Shown: positions 16,605-24,581 of the stretch, piece by piece
Position numbering within the stretch: the first letter of the stretch is position 1
Layout of the letters: each line of letters begins with the position of its first letter
From: Pseudomonas anatoliensis
GTDB taxonomy: Bacteria > Pseudomonadota > Gammaproteobacteria > Pseudomonadales > Pseudomonadaceae
Assembly (NCBI RefSeq): GCF_017976235.1
Contig: NZ_JACVHC010000005.1
Coordinates: forward strand, 554,859 to 618,858
Direction of reading: 5' to 3'
Length of the DNA stretch: 64,000 nt
Notes under the pieces: generated by a model
Told to the model about the DNA's origin: nothing
What the model saw: only the letters and a program-made list of their open reading frames with translations
Database searches by the model: none
Position numbers and translations under genes: made by a program

Positions 16605-18277
16605 TATTCAATCCGTCGCTCAGTGGGCAGTGCATTCGATGCGGTGGAGTTGCGCAGGCTCTGCGCCAGTTCGACCAGTTGCACAAACTCGTTGCGAAGA
16701 CCAAAACGGTCATCGCCACGGGCACCACGGGCCAGCGCTTCGGTGTCCTTCAGGTTGAAATCGCCGGTATAACGACCGTCCTTGAGTTGCTGGGAAAACG
16801 CGGCGACCGCCGCAGCAAAACGCAAATCCTCGCTGGCTGGCACAACCTGATTGGCAATCGGCCGCTCGATCAGCAGACTTTTCCCACCTTCAGGCTGTTG
16901 ATATCGCACACGCAGCATTGCCAACTCCCCATTCTTCTCGGAAACAGCCGCACTCGATTTACCGTAGCGAAGCGGTTCCAGCCAGCCCTTCTCGCCTGCC
17001 GGAACAATTTCATACAACGCCGTCACCGTGTGTCCTGCGCCGATTTCGCCAGCATCGACTTTGTCATTACTGAAATCCTCACGCTTCAACGCACGGTTTT
17101 CGTAGCCGAGCAGGCGATACTCGCTGACTTGCGCGGGATTGAACTCCACCTGCAATTTGACGTTTTTCGCCACCACGGTGAGCGTCGAGCCGAGTTGATC
17201 CACCAGCACTTTGCGCGCCTCGCGCAGGTTGTCGATGTAGGCGTAGTTGCCATCGCCGGCATCGGCCAGTTGTTCCATCAAGTGTTCATTGTAGTTATCC
17301 ACACCAAAACCCAGGGTGGTCAGGGAAATACCGGTTTTACGTTTATCCACAGCCATTTGTTTAAGGCTGTCGAAGTCGCTGACGCCGACGTTGAAGTCGC
17401 CGTCGGTGGCCAGCAGGATGCGGTTGATGCCTTTGGCGATAAACCCCTGTTGTGCCATTTGGTAGGCCAGTTCGATGCCGGACGCACCGGCAGTGGAGCC
17501 GCCCGCAGTTAGTTGCTCGATGGCTGTACGAATCTTCGCTTTTTCTCGTCCGGATGTGGGCTCAAGCACCACTCTGGATTCGCCGGCATACACCACCAGC
17601 GAAACCCGATCCTGATCACGCAATTGATCCACCAGCAGTTTCAGCGTGCTTTTGACCATCGGCAACCCTTCGCGGCGATCCATCGAACCGGACACGTCGA
17701 CCAGAAAAACCAGATTGGCCGGGGCCAATTGCGCAACCGCGCGGTCAGAAGCCTTGATGCCGATGCGCAGTAAACGCGTGTGCGGGTTCCACGGCGATAC
17801 TGCCAGTTCGGTGGTTACGCCAAAAGGTGAGCCATCGCTGGGCAATGCGTAGTCGTAGGGGAAGTAATTGACCATTTCCTCCAGCCGCACCGCGCCTTCC
17901 GGTGGCAGGCGTCCCTGATTGAGCAAGCGGCGAACGTTGGCGTAGGCGCCGGTATCCACATCGGCGCTGAAGGTCGAAACCGGCGTTTCGGCGACGCTGT
18001 GGATCGGATTGTCGGCAAGCGCCTGATATTGCTCGCGCTGCTCGTCGCGATAGCCTTGTGGATAACTTTCCCCGGCAGGCATTGCGGCAAAACTGGCAAT
18101 GGGTGCCGGACGTGCGCTGCGCTTGGCCATGGCACCGTCAGCCATGATCACTTCATGTTGCACAACGGCTTCAGTCTGAGCAGGTGCAGCAGCGGAATCA
18201 GGTTTGGAAGAGACACCGCAACCGCCGATGGCCAGCAAAATACCGACCACTACAGGACGCAAAAAAGGAAGAGACAT
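16604..18277 (-). CDS. VWA-domain lipoprotein (YfbK-like)
   Basis: A 557-residue lipoprotein of the YfbK type. The signal ends in a lipobox with C20 (LAIGGC). A conserved N-terminal segment (TPVSTFSADVDTGAYANVRRLLNQG) precedes the von Willebrand A domain, whose metal site is DVSGSMD (D194), with STAGASG and LLATDGD also intact. A C-terminal region (LRFAAAVAAFSQQLKD) completes the family. The start MSLPFLRP is chosen for its signal peptide and the upstream GAGG. The gene leads the sigma/anti-sigma set. Its molecular role is unknown; metal-dependent protein binding at the membrane is likely. Confidence 0.85.
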   Translation of the reverse strand: MSLPFLRPVVVGILLAIGGCGVSSKPDSAAAPAQTEAVVQHEVIMADGAMAKRSARPAPIASFAAMPAGESYPQGYRDEQREQYQALADNPIHSVAETPVSTFSADVDTGAYANVRRLLNQGRLPPEGAVRLEEMVNYFPYDYALPSDGSPFGVTTELAVSPWNPHTRLLRIGIKASDRAVAQLAPANLVFLVDVSGSMDRREGLPMVKSTLKLLVDQLRDQDRVSLVVYAGESRVVLEPTSGREKAKIRTAIEQLTAGGSTAGASGIELAYQMAQQGFIAKGINRILLATDGDFNVGVSDFDSLKQMAVDKRKTGISLTTLGFGVDNYNEHLMEQLADAGDGNYAYIDNLREARKVLVDQLGSTLTVVAKNVKLQVEFNPAQVSEYRLLGYENRALKREDFSNDKVDAGEIGAGHTVTALYEIVPAGEKGWLEPLRYGKSSAAVSEKNGELAMLRVRYQQPEGGKSLLIERPIANQVVPASEDLRFAAAVAAFSQQLKDGRYTGDFNLKDTEALARGARGDDRFGLRNEFVQLVELAQSLRNSTASNALPTERRIE

Positions 18278-18364
18278 GGGGGCTGACCTCGGGATGAAAT
18301 TGATCATTCATCCACTGAGACGGGCAGCCCTTTCAGTTCGGGTTAAACGCGACTGAAAAAATTT

Positions 18365-18925
18365 TCAGCGGTGATAACGCCGCACCGCACTGCTGTTGCG
18401 CAGCACGTGGCCTTTGATTTTTTCCATCAGTTCGGCACGGGTCAGACCGGCAGGCAAGGCGTCCGGGGCCAGATCCAGCGCGTAGAGCTGGATGATGTAG
18501 TGATGCGCGCTGTCGCCGACCGGTGGGCACGGCCCCATGTAATGAGTGTTGCCCTTGCTGTTGGTGCCGCCGACGCCTTCGAAAGCGGATTTGGCACCGA
18601 CACCCGCAGCAATCTGGTGAGTCGTCGGCTTGATGCCGTAATGAATCCAGTGATCGACGCCCAGGCCTTTCTGGCCGTCCGGGTCGTGCATGACAATCGC
18701 GTAGCTCAGGGTTCCGGGAGGGCCGGCGTTCCAGCTCAGCGCGGGTGACTGGTTCTTGCCGCCGCAACCGGCCGCATCGCTGGCCGCGGCAGAAGTGAAC
18801 AGACGGTTATCCGACACACCGGGGATGCTCAGGGTGAAGCGCTCCTGGGCCTGCGCCGGAAACTGCACGCAAAGGGCGACGGCAATGGCCGCCAGCCAAG
18901 GATTGAGAGAGGTCAATCGGGTCAT
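18365..18925 (-). CDS. YbhB/YbcL (Raf kinase inhibitor-like) periplasmic protein
   Basis: A 186-residue protein with a signal peptide (LAAIAVALCVQFPAQA, cleavage near 27) and a phosphatidylethanolamine-binding fold. Family motifs are NQSPALSWNAGPPGTLSYAIVMHDPD, VDHWIHYGI and the GTNSKGNTHYMGPCPPVGDSAHHY ligand pocket. Bacterial members have no settled function. It stands alone between the VWA operon and a divergent Rieske-FAD reductase. The start MTRLTSLN is chosen for its signal peptide. Confidence 0.88.
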   Translation of the reverse strand: MTRLTSLNPWLAAIAVALCVQFPAQAQERFTLSIPGVSDNRLFTSAAASDAAGCGGKNQSPALSWNAGPPGTLSYAIVMHDPDGQKGLGVDHWIHYGIKPTTHQIAAGVGAKSAFEGVGGTNSKGNTHYMGPCPPVGDSAHHYIIQLYALDLAPDALPAGLTRAELMEKIKGHVLRNSSAVRRYHR

Positions 18926-19064
18926 TCCGGGAGCACCTTGTGCAGTTGGGCCGTCGTCGGCTTGCAAACTATAGCTGTACCGTTCGTGCCTTGGCAGTAG
19001 CAAATGGCTGAACCTCGCACTGCGCCGCAAACTCGTAAGAGAAATGCCCGCGAGGAAGCCGAAC

Positions 19065-20588
19065 ATGTCTCTGCACCGTGTCGCCCGTTTCGCCGATGTT
19101 CCTGAAGATCGTGGTCTGGAAGTGAAAATCGGCGACTGCAAGATTGTGCTGCTGCGTGCCGCCGGCGAATTACGAGCGTTTCAGGGTGAATGCCCGCATG
19201 CCGGCGCGCCTTTGGCTGACGGTGCGTTGTGTCATGGACGGCTGATCTGCCCGTGGCACAAGGCGACTTTCCGCGCCGAAGACGGTGCGCTGTGCGAGCC
19301 GCCAGCCCTCGACAGCCTCAAGCGTTATCCGCTGGAGCTGCGTGACGATGAGGTTTGGGTGGATGACCAGCCGATTGCCGATCCGCACATCCCGCCAGCT
19401 GACGATACACGCACGTTCGTGATTGTCGGTGCGGGTGCGGCAGGCACCGCGTGTGCGGCGGCGCTGCGAGAAAAGGGTTTTGGCGGCCGCATCACAATGA
19501 TCGACCGCGAGCCCGATGCCGGGTACGACCGCACGGTGCTGAGCAAATTCGTCCTCGCTGGCGAGATGCCGTCAGAAGAAATCCCAGCGTTGCGTGATGA
19601 AGCTTTTTATAGAGAGCAACGTATCGAACGCCTCCAAGGGGAAATCACCTCACTCGATACGCAAGCGAAAACCATTCATTTGAGCAATGGCAACGCGGTG
19701 AGTTATGACGCCGCCGTGCTGGCCACCGGCGGCGAACCCAACCCTCTGGAACTGCCCGGCGCCGAACTGCCGCAAGTCTTCGTCCTGCGTTCAAAAGCCC
19801 AGGCTGAACAGATCATGAACGCCGCCGCACCCGATCAACGCGCAGTGATTATCGGCGACAGCTTCATCGCTCTCGAATGTGCCTCGGCCCTGCGCCAGCA
19901 CGGCCTCGACGTCACAGTACTCGCTCGCCACGCGATCCCTTTCGCCGCTCAGTTCGGCGACGCTGTGGGCAAAGCCATCCGCGCCTTGCACGAAGAAAAC
20001 GGCGTGAAGTTCATCACCGCGCATGAGGCGCAGGAGATCACCGGCAGCGGTAAAGTCGAGGCGGTGCTACTGGACAATGGTTTGCGACTTTCGGCGGATC
20101 TGGTGCTGGCCGGCGTCGGCGTACATCCCGCCACCGAAGCTTTTGCGTCACTGCCGAGGGATGAGGATCAATCTCTGCGCGTCGATGCGGGCATGCGTGT
20201 GGAAGAAGGTCTGTGGGCCATCGGCGATATCGCCACGTTCCCGCTGAGCGGCCAGCCACAGCGCATCGAACACTGGCGACTGGCCCAGCAACACGCGCGA
20301 ATCGCCGCCGCCAATATGCTCGGTGGCGACGAGCATTACCTTGATGTGCCGTTTTTCTGGACGTGGCACTTCGGCAAGAACTACGAATACCTCGGCCATG
20401 CCGAGCTATGGGATGAGATCGAATTCATGGGTGAACCCGAGCAGCCGCCCTTCATCGGCCTGTTCGGCAAAAACGGTATCGTTGTCGCGGCAGTGGCCTG
20501 CGAAAAAGAACGGGCGATGGCGATACTGGCTGAGCGTATGAAGCAACCGTTGCCGATGGACGTGGCCTGGAAACTGATCCGCGAGTAA
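19065..20588 (+). CDS. Rieske-domain FAD/NAD(P)-dependent reductase (AIFL-like)
   Basis: A 507-residue fusion. The N-terminal Rieske domain (about 1-100) has both cluster motifs, ECPHAGAPL and ICPWHKATF. An FAD/NAD(P) reductase domain follows, with FVIVGAGAAGTACAAALRE, a second nucleotide site AVIIGDSFIALECASALR and WAIGDIATFP. This matches AIFL-type or ferredoxin-reductase-like proteins that move electrons from NAD(P)H; the acceptor is unknown. The ATG at 19065 has GAGGAAG upstream. It is divergent from the YbhB gene, and a REPIN begins 12 bases after its stop. Confidence 0.88.
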   Translation: MSLHRVARFADVPEDRGLEVKIGDCKIVLLRAAGELRAFQGECPHAGAPLADGALCHGRLICPWHKATFRAEDGALCEPPALDSLKRYPLELRDDEVWVDDQPIADPHIPPADDTRTFVIVGAGAAGTACAAALREKGFGGRITMIDREPDAGYDRTVLSKFVLAGEMPSEEIPALRDEAFYREQRIERLQGEITSLDTQAKTIHLSNGNAVSYDAAVLATGGEPNPLELPGAELPQVFVLRSKAQAEQIMNAAAPDQRAVIIGDSFIALECASALRQHGLDVTVLARHAIPFAAQFGDAVGKAIRALHEENGVKFITAHEAQEITGSGKVEAVLLDNGLRLSADLVLAGVGVHPATEAFASLPRDEDQSLRVDAGMRVEEGLWAIGDIATFPLSGQPQRIEHWRLAQQHARIAAANMLGGDEHYLDVPFFWTWHFGKNYEYLGHAELWDEIEFMGEPEQPPFIGLFGKNGIVVAAVACEKERAMAILAERMKQPLPMDVAWKLIRE

Positions 20589-20600
20589 ACACCAATCCCG

Positions 20601-20676
20601 TGTAGGAGCTGCCGCAGGCTGCGATCTTTTGACGTTAAAAAGATCAAAAGATCGCAGCCTGCGGCAGCTCCTACAG
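20601..20676. repeat. REPIN between convergent genes
   Basis: TGTAGGAGCTGCCGCAGGCT and its near-perfect inverse, GATC ends facing inward. It lies between the Rieske-FAD stop and the pgaD stop (14 bases) and may separate the two transcripts. Confidence 0.9.
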
Positions 20677-20690
20677 GACCCTAAGTTCAT

Positions 20691-21218
20691 TTATCGGGTC
20701 AGCGGCTCGCGGTTGTCGTCATCTTCAGCGTGCAAGAAGATCACCCGCGGATGCTCCAGCGGTGCCAGTGGCGATGGCAATTGCGCTTGTGTCACTGGCC
20801 AGAAATGCGTCACCACATGACTGATGTCACCTTCCTGATCGTTGTGGATGGTCATCACCCCGGGCGTGCGCAGTTTTTGCAGACGGTCATCGCAGAGTTT
20901 GAAACTCTTGCTCAGCCCTGCATCGTCGATCACCGGTGACGGCAAACGACGCTGAGCGAAGCTTCTGCTTTTGCGCTGTTGATAACGCGCCCATGCAATC
21001 AGGATCACGGCGTTGACCACAGCGATCCACAGGTAAATCTGCAACGTGCCCAGCGCATCGAACGCCGAGCTGTCGATGCGCGGCGCGCCGGCGTGGGTTT
21101 CTATCAGCGGCCATAGCCCGCGCATCAGCAGAAACAGCAGGCCGACCCAGGCCAGCACGGTGAGGATAACGTCGATCACGACCAGGATTGGCCGCTGGCG
21201 GGTCCGGATGATTTTCAT
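20691..21218 (-). CDS. pgaD: PNAG biosynthesis protein PgaD
   Basis: A 175-residue inner membrane protein with two transmembrane helices (about 12-32 and 58-78) and a cytoplasmic tail. PgaD is the partner of the PgaC synthase and in E. coli helps it respond to c-di-GMP. Sequence conservation is low in this family, so the call rests on topology, length and position as the last gene of pgaABCD, overlapping pgaC by four bases. Confidence 0.85.
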   Translation of the reverse strand: MKIIRTRQRPILVVIDVILTVLAWVGLLFLLMRGLWPLIETHAGAPRIDSSAFDALGTLQIYLWIAVVNAVILIAWARYQQRKSRSFAQRRLPSPVIDDAGLSKSFKLCDDRLQKLRTPGVMTIHNDQEGDISHVVTHFWPVTQAQLPSPLAPLEHPRVIFLHAEDDDNREPLTR

Positions 21219-22570
21219 TTGATGACTTCCTCTTCGTCGTCGCCGATCGGTTTGATGCCCCGATCAGGACTGACCCAACGCGCACGTTTCTGATGCTGGC
21301 CGAACAGCACCTTGGGGAAACTGACCAGCGTGGTCAGCAGACTGATCAACCAGAACACCAGCGGGTACCAGATCACCCAGAACATCGTCCGGCCCAGCCC
21401 CGGTTCATAGCGGCGGTCGATGACGATGCTGACCGCAAACTGCACCAGACACACGAACGCCAGCAGCAACCCGGTAAATGCCGGCGGCATCAGGTGGTCC
21501 ACCGCGATGGCTTCTGGCATGACCACAAATTTGCCGACGCCCCAGAAAATCACCGACAGCAGGAAGGTGAACGCCCAACCGGTCGACAGGCAGTATTCGA
21601 ACAGCAGCGGCCACAGGTAACGATGGCGGTACTGCCAGATGCCGCGAATGTTCTTGAACAGCACTTCGGCGCCACCCTGTGCCCAGCGCAACCGCTGCTT
21701 CCACAGGCCGCCGAGGGTTTCCGGCATCAGAATCCAGCACAGGGCGCGGGGCTCGTAGAAAATGCTCCAGTGGTCGAGTTGCAGCTTCCAGCTGATGTCG
21801 ATGTCTTCGGTGATCATGTCCGGGCTCCAGTAGCCCACCCGGTTCAGCGCCGAGCGGCGGAACGCGACGATGACGCCGGAGACGGTGAAGATCCGCCCGA
21901 ACACGCGCTGAGTGCGTTTGATCAAACCGATGATCGATGAGAACTCGCCGACCTGCACCCGTCCGACCAGCGTCGAACGCGTACGAATCCGCGGGTTGCC
22001 GGTCACCGCGCCGAGGCGTGCGTTGTCTAGCATCGGCGCGACCAGATAGGCCGCCGTGTTCGGCGCCAGCAGCGCGTCGCCGTCGATGCACACCAGATAT
22101 TCACTGCGCGCGGCAATCGCGCCCATACGCAGGGCGACAGCCTTGCCCTGGTTTTCCGCCAGGTGCAGGACGCGTAGCCGCGGGTCTTCCTTGGCCAGCC
22201 GGTCGAGCACTTCGGCGGTGTTGTCCTTGGAGCCGTCGTTGATCGCGATGACTTCGATGTTCGGGTAATGCTGGGCCAGCGCCGCATGGATGGTGTCGGC
22301 GGCGTTGTCGCCTTCGTTGTAGCAAGGGATCAGGATCGAGATCAGCGGCTCGCCTGCCAGTGACGGCGGCAGCGTGTCGTCCTTCCACGGCCAGTGCCGC
22401 TCCCAGTGCAGCCAGAAATACAGGCCACCGGCAATCCACAAGCCAGACATGAACAACGGGTAGAAAAACACGAAGTCCATCAGGAACTGGCCGGTGACCA
22501 GGAAGATCAGCCCCAGCGGTACGCCGAGGACGAGCGCCAGAACAAGCAGGGCTAACAGTCTATCCAGCAT
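21215..22570 (-). CDS. pgaC: PNAG synthase glycosyltransferase PgaC
   Basis: Polymerises UDP-N-acetylglucosamine into poly-beta-1,6-GlcNAc. The 451-residue family-2 glycosyltransferase has N-terminal transmembrane helices, a catalytic domain with ISILIPCYNEGDNAADTI, VCIDGDALLAPN and MITEDIDISW, the product-binding QRLRWAQGG motif, and C-terminal helices. It acts with PgaD in the inner membrane. The gene lies one base after pgaB. Two c-di-GMP enzymes elsewhere in the window could supply its activator, but a direct link is only inferred. Confidence 0.95.
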   Translation of the reverse strand: MLDRLLALLVLALVLGVPLGLIFLVTGQFLMDFVFFYPLFMSGLWIAGGLYFWLHWERHWPWKDDTLPPSLAGEPLISILIPCYNEGDNAADTIHAALAQHYPNIEVIAINDGSKDNTAEVLDRLAKEDPRLRVLHLAENQGKAVALRMGAIAARSEYLVCIDGDALLAPNTAAYLVAPMLDNARLGAVTGNPRIRTRSTLVGRVQVGEFSSIIGLIKRTQRVFGRIFTVSGVIVAFRRSALNRVGYWSPDMITEDIDISWKLQLDHWSIFYEPRALCWILMPETLGGLWKQRLRWAQGGAEVLFKNIRGIWQYRHRYLWPLLFEYCLSTGWAFTFLLSVIFWGVGKFVVMPEAIAVDHLMPPAFTGLLLAFVCLVQFAVSIVIDRRYEPGLGRTMFWVIWYPLVFWLISLLTTLVSFPKVLFGQHQKRARWVSPDRGIKPIGDDEEEVIK

Positions 22571-22571
22571 G

Positions 22572-24575
22572 TCATGGGTTCCATTTGTTGGAGAGTGCAG
22601 GCCGTACGGTTTTCAGGTCCGGCAGGTTGTCGAGGAAGTTGTCCGGGTAGTAGCCGAAACTGGTCGCGCCCTGACGCTTGAGGCGGCCCATCCAGTCCGC
22701 CAGATGCGCGCCATCGATGTCGGCCTGATCCTTTTTCGTCCAGTCGCGGGCCTGCAATTCGAATACCGTGCGGTTCAGCGCGCCGGGGCGTTTGCTGACG
22801 GTTTGCACCAGGGTTTCCAGCCATGGGCCGGACTGTTCCTGAGTCTGTTTTTCCATCAGCGGCATGGCCATCGGCGCCGTCCAGTCGTAGGTCGCGAGGA
22901 AGTCATCGAGGTTCTGTGCATACCATTCTTCGCTGTGTGGATTGAGCATCGGCTCGGCGAAGATGTTGCGCGCGGTCTGCACTTGCGGCCCTCGAATGGC
23001 GCGGACTTTGGCGGTGAGTTCGTTGGTGAAATCGATCAGGTAACGACTCTTGAAGCGCGTCCAGCGCTGCATCGCCGCCGGGTCATCACGCAGTGCCGCG
23101 ATCGAACCCGGCAAGCCGTTTGCGGCGTATACCTTCAATGCTTGCGGGCCGGCGTCCTCGAAGTCCGAGAGCACGGCATCGTCGTGGTAAAGGATGCCGT
23201 CTACCGAAGTCAGACGCGCCACGTCTTCGTAGATTTCACCAATAATTCGGCGTACTTCCGGATCGAACGGCGACAGCCGTTTGTACTGATCGGGAGCGAC
23301 CGAGGTGGCACCGGTTTCCGGATCCCAGCGCATGACGCGCGGCAATTTCGAATCGAGAGCAAAACTCAGCACCGGCATCCAGGCGAAGACTTTGACGTGA
23401 GCACGGGTACGCAGTTGCCAGGCCACACGGTCGAAAATATCCGCGCGCACCGGCAAGTGGCGGTTGGGGAAGTACAGTGAGTGCACCAGACCGTCGCCCT
23501 GCGGATCGGCGAAGGCTTGCAGGAATACGGTGTTGGCGCCCATGTCGGCCATGCGCTGCACCAGTTTGCCGAGGTTGATGTCCTGCTGCACCGGGTCTGG
23601 GTCGTAGACGTTGTCCAGATCCACGTGCACCACGCGCATGGCGAAATCCGCCTGCGCCGAGACAATGCTGTTGGCGAAATGCGTGCCGTCAGGATCGGAA
23701 GCGACGAGGAAGCGCGGGCTGCTCATCAGGTTGTCGAGGGCGTCGAGACCGTCGTCGAGGGTCAGGGCCATTTCGTAGCCCTCCTCGCCCACCACGGTCA
23801 GCGAAGTGCCGTCCGCCGCGCCATATGGCCAGACCCAGACCCGCGGTTTGTAACCGGTGGCCTTGCGGATTTTTTCCGAGATATTGCTGACGTCGGTGCG
23901 AATCCGCGCCTGGAAATCGGCCTCGGATTCATAGCGTTTGGTCAGCGGATCGTAGCGTCGGGTCGCGGCAGCAGGCTGCAGGTTGCCTTGCGGGTTGGCG
24001 AGGATGCCTTTGTGGTTGGCATCGGTGTGGGCGGCGATTTCCACCAGCCCGGACCTGGAGATCTCGCGTACCTGCTCCCAGGTCAGGAAGTCGGAGCGCG
24101 CTCGCGGCGTACCGGCAAAATCCACTGGCTGGTTGAGCGGCGTGTCGATCCAGCTTCCGACCGGCGCCAGCAACGCGTGCCAGTTATAGGCGCGCAACAC
24201 TGGGAGCACGCGGGTGTAAAAGCTTGAATATCCGTCGTCGAAACTGAGCAGGATCGCCTTCGCCGGCAACTCTGGTCCACCCTTGCGGGCAGCCATGATC
24301 TGGTCGACCGTGACCGGTTTGTAGTTGTTCTCCCGCAGCCAGGCGAGCTGTTCGATCATGCGCTCGGTGCGCACCGCCACCACGGCCTGATCGGGATCAA
24401 GATCTTCGACATCGTGATAAGCGATGCCGAGCACGTGATTCTTCGGCCACGGTTTTTCACTGGCCGCCACCGGGCGCTCGGAGGGCGGTGTGAAGGCCGG
24501 GGCTTGCTGGGCGCAAGCGCTGACCAGCAGCGCTCCCAGCAGAAGGATGAAACGCGAAATAAAAGGCATCTTCAA
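22572..24575 (-). CDS. pgaB: PNAG N-deacetylase lipoprotein PgaB
   Basis: Partially deacetylates PNAG in the periplasm so that it can be exported. The 667-residue lipoprotein has a lipobox ending in C21 (LLVSAC). The N-terminal polysaccharide deacetylase domain has ILLSFDDGYSSF and the metal histidines in EIAAHTDANHKG. The C-terminal half is the PNAG-binding and glycoside hydrolase-like domain (VDGILYHDDAVLSDFED). Length is normal for PgaB. It is followed by pgaC after one base and preceded by pgaA after six. Confidence 0.95.
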   Translation of the reverse strand: MKMPFISRFILLLGALLVSACAQQAPAFTPPSERPVAASEKPWPKNHVLGIAYHDVEDLDPDQAVVAVRTERMIEQLAWLRENNYKPVTVDQIMAARKGGPELPAKAILLSFDDGYSSFYTRVLPVLRAYNWHALLAPVGSWIDTPLNQPVDFAGTPRARSDFLTWEQVREISRSGLVEIAAHTDANHKGILANPQGNLQPAAATRRYDPLTKRYESEADFQARIRTDVSNISEKIRKATGYKPRVWVWPYGAADGTSLTVVGEEGYEMALTLDDGLDALDNLMSSPRFLVASDPDGTHFANSIVSAQADFAMRVVHVDLDNVYDPDPVQQDINLGKLVQRMADMGANTVFLQAFADPQGDGLVHSLYFPNRHLPVRADIFDRVAWQLRTRAHVKVFAWMPVLSFALDSKLPRVMRWDPETGATSVAPDQYKRLSPFDPEVRRIIGEIYEDVARLTSVDGILYHDDAVLSDFEDAGPQALKVYAANGLPGSIAALRDDPAAMQRWTRFKSRYLIDFTNELTAKVRAIRGPQVQTARNIFAEPMLNPHSEEWYAQNLDDFLATYDWTAPMAMPLMEKQTQEQSGPWLETLVQTVSKRPGALNRTVFELQARDWTKKDQADIDGAHLADWMGRLKRQGATSFGYYPDNFLDNLPDLKTVRPALSNKWNP

Positions 24576-24581
24576 ACTCTT

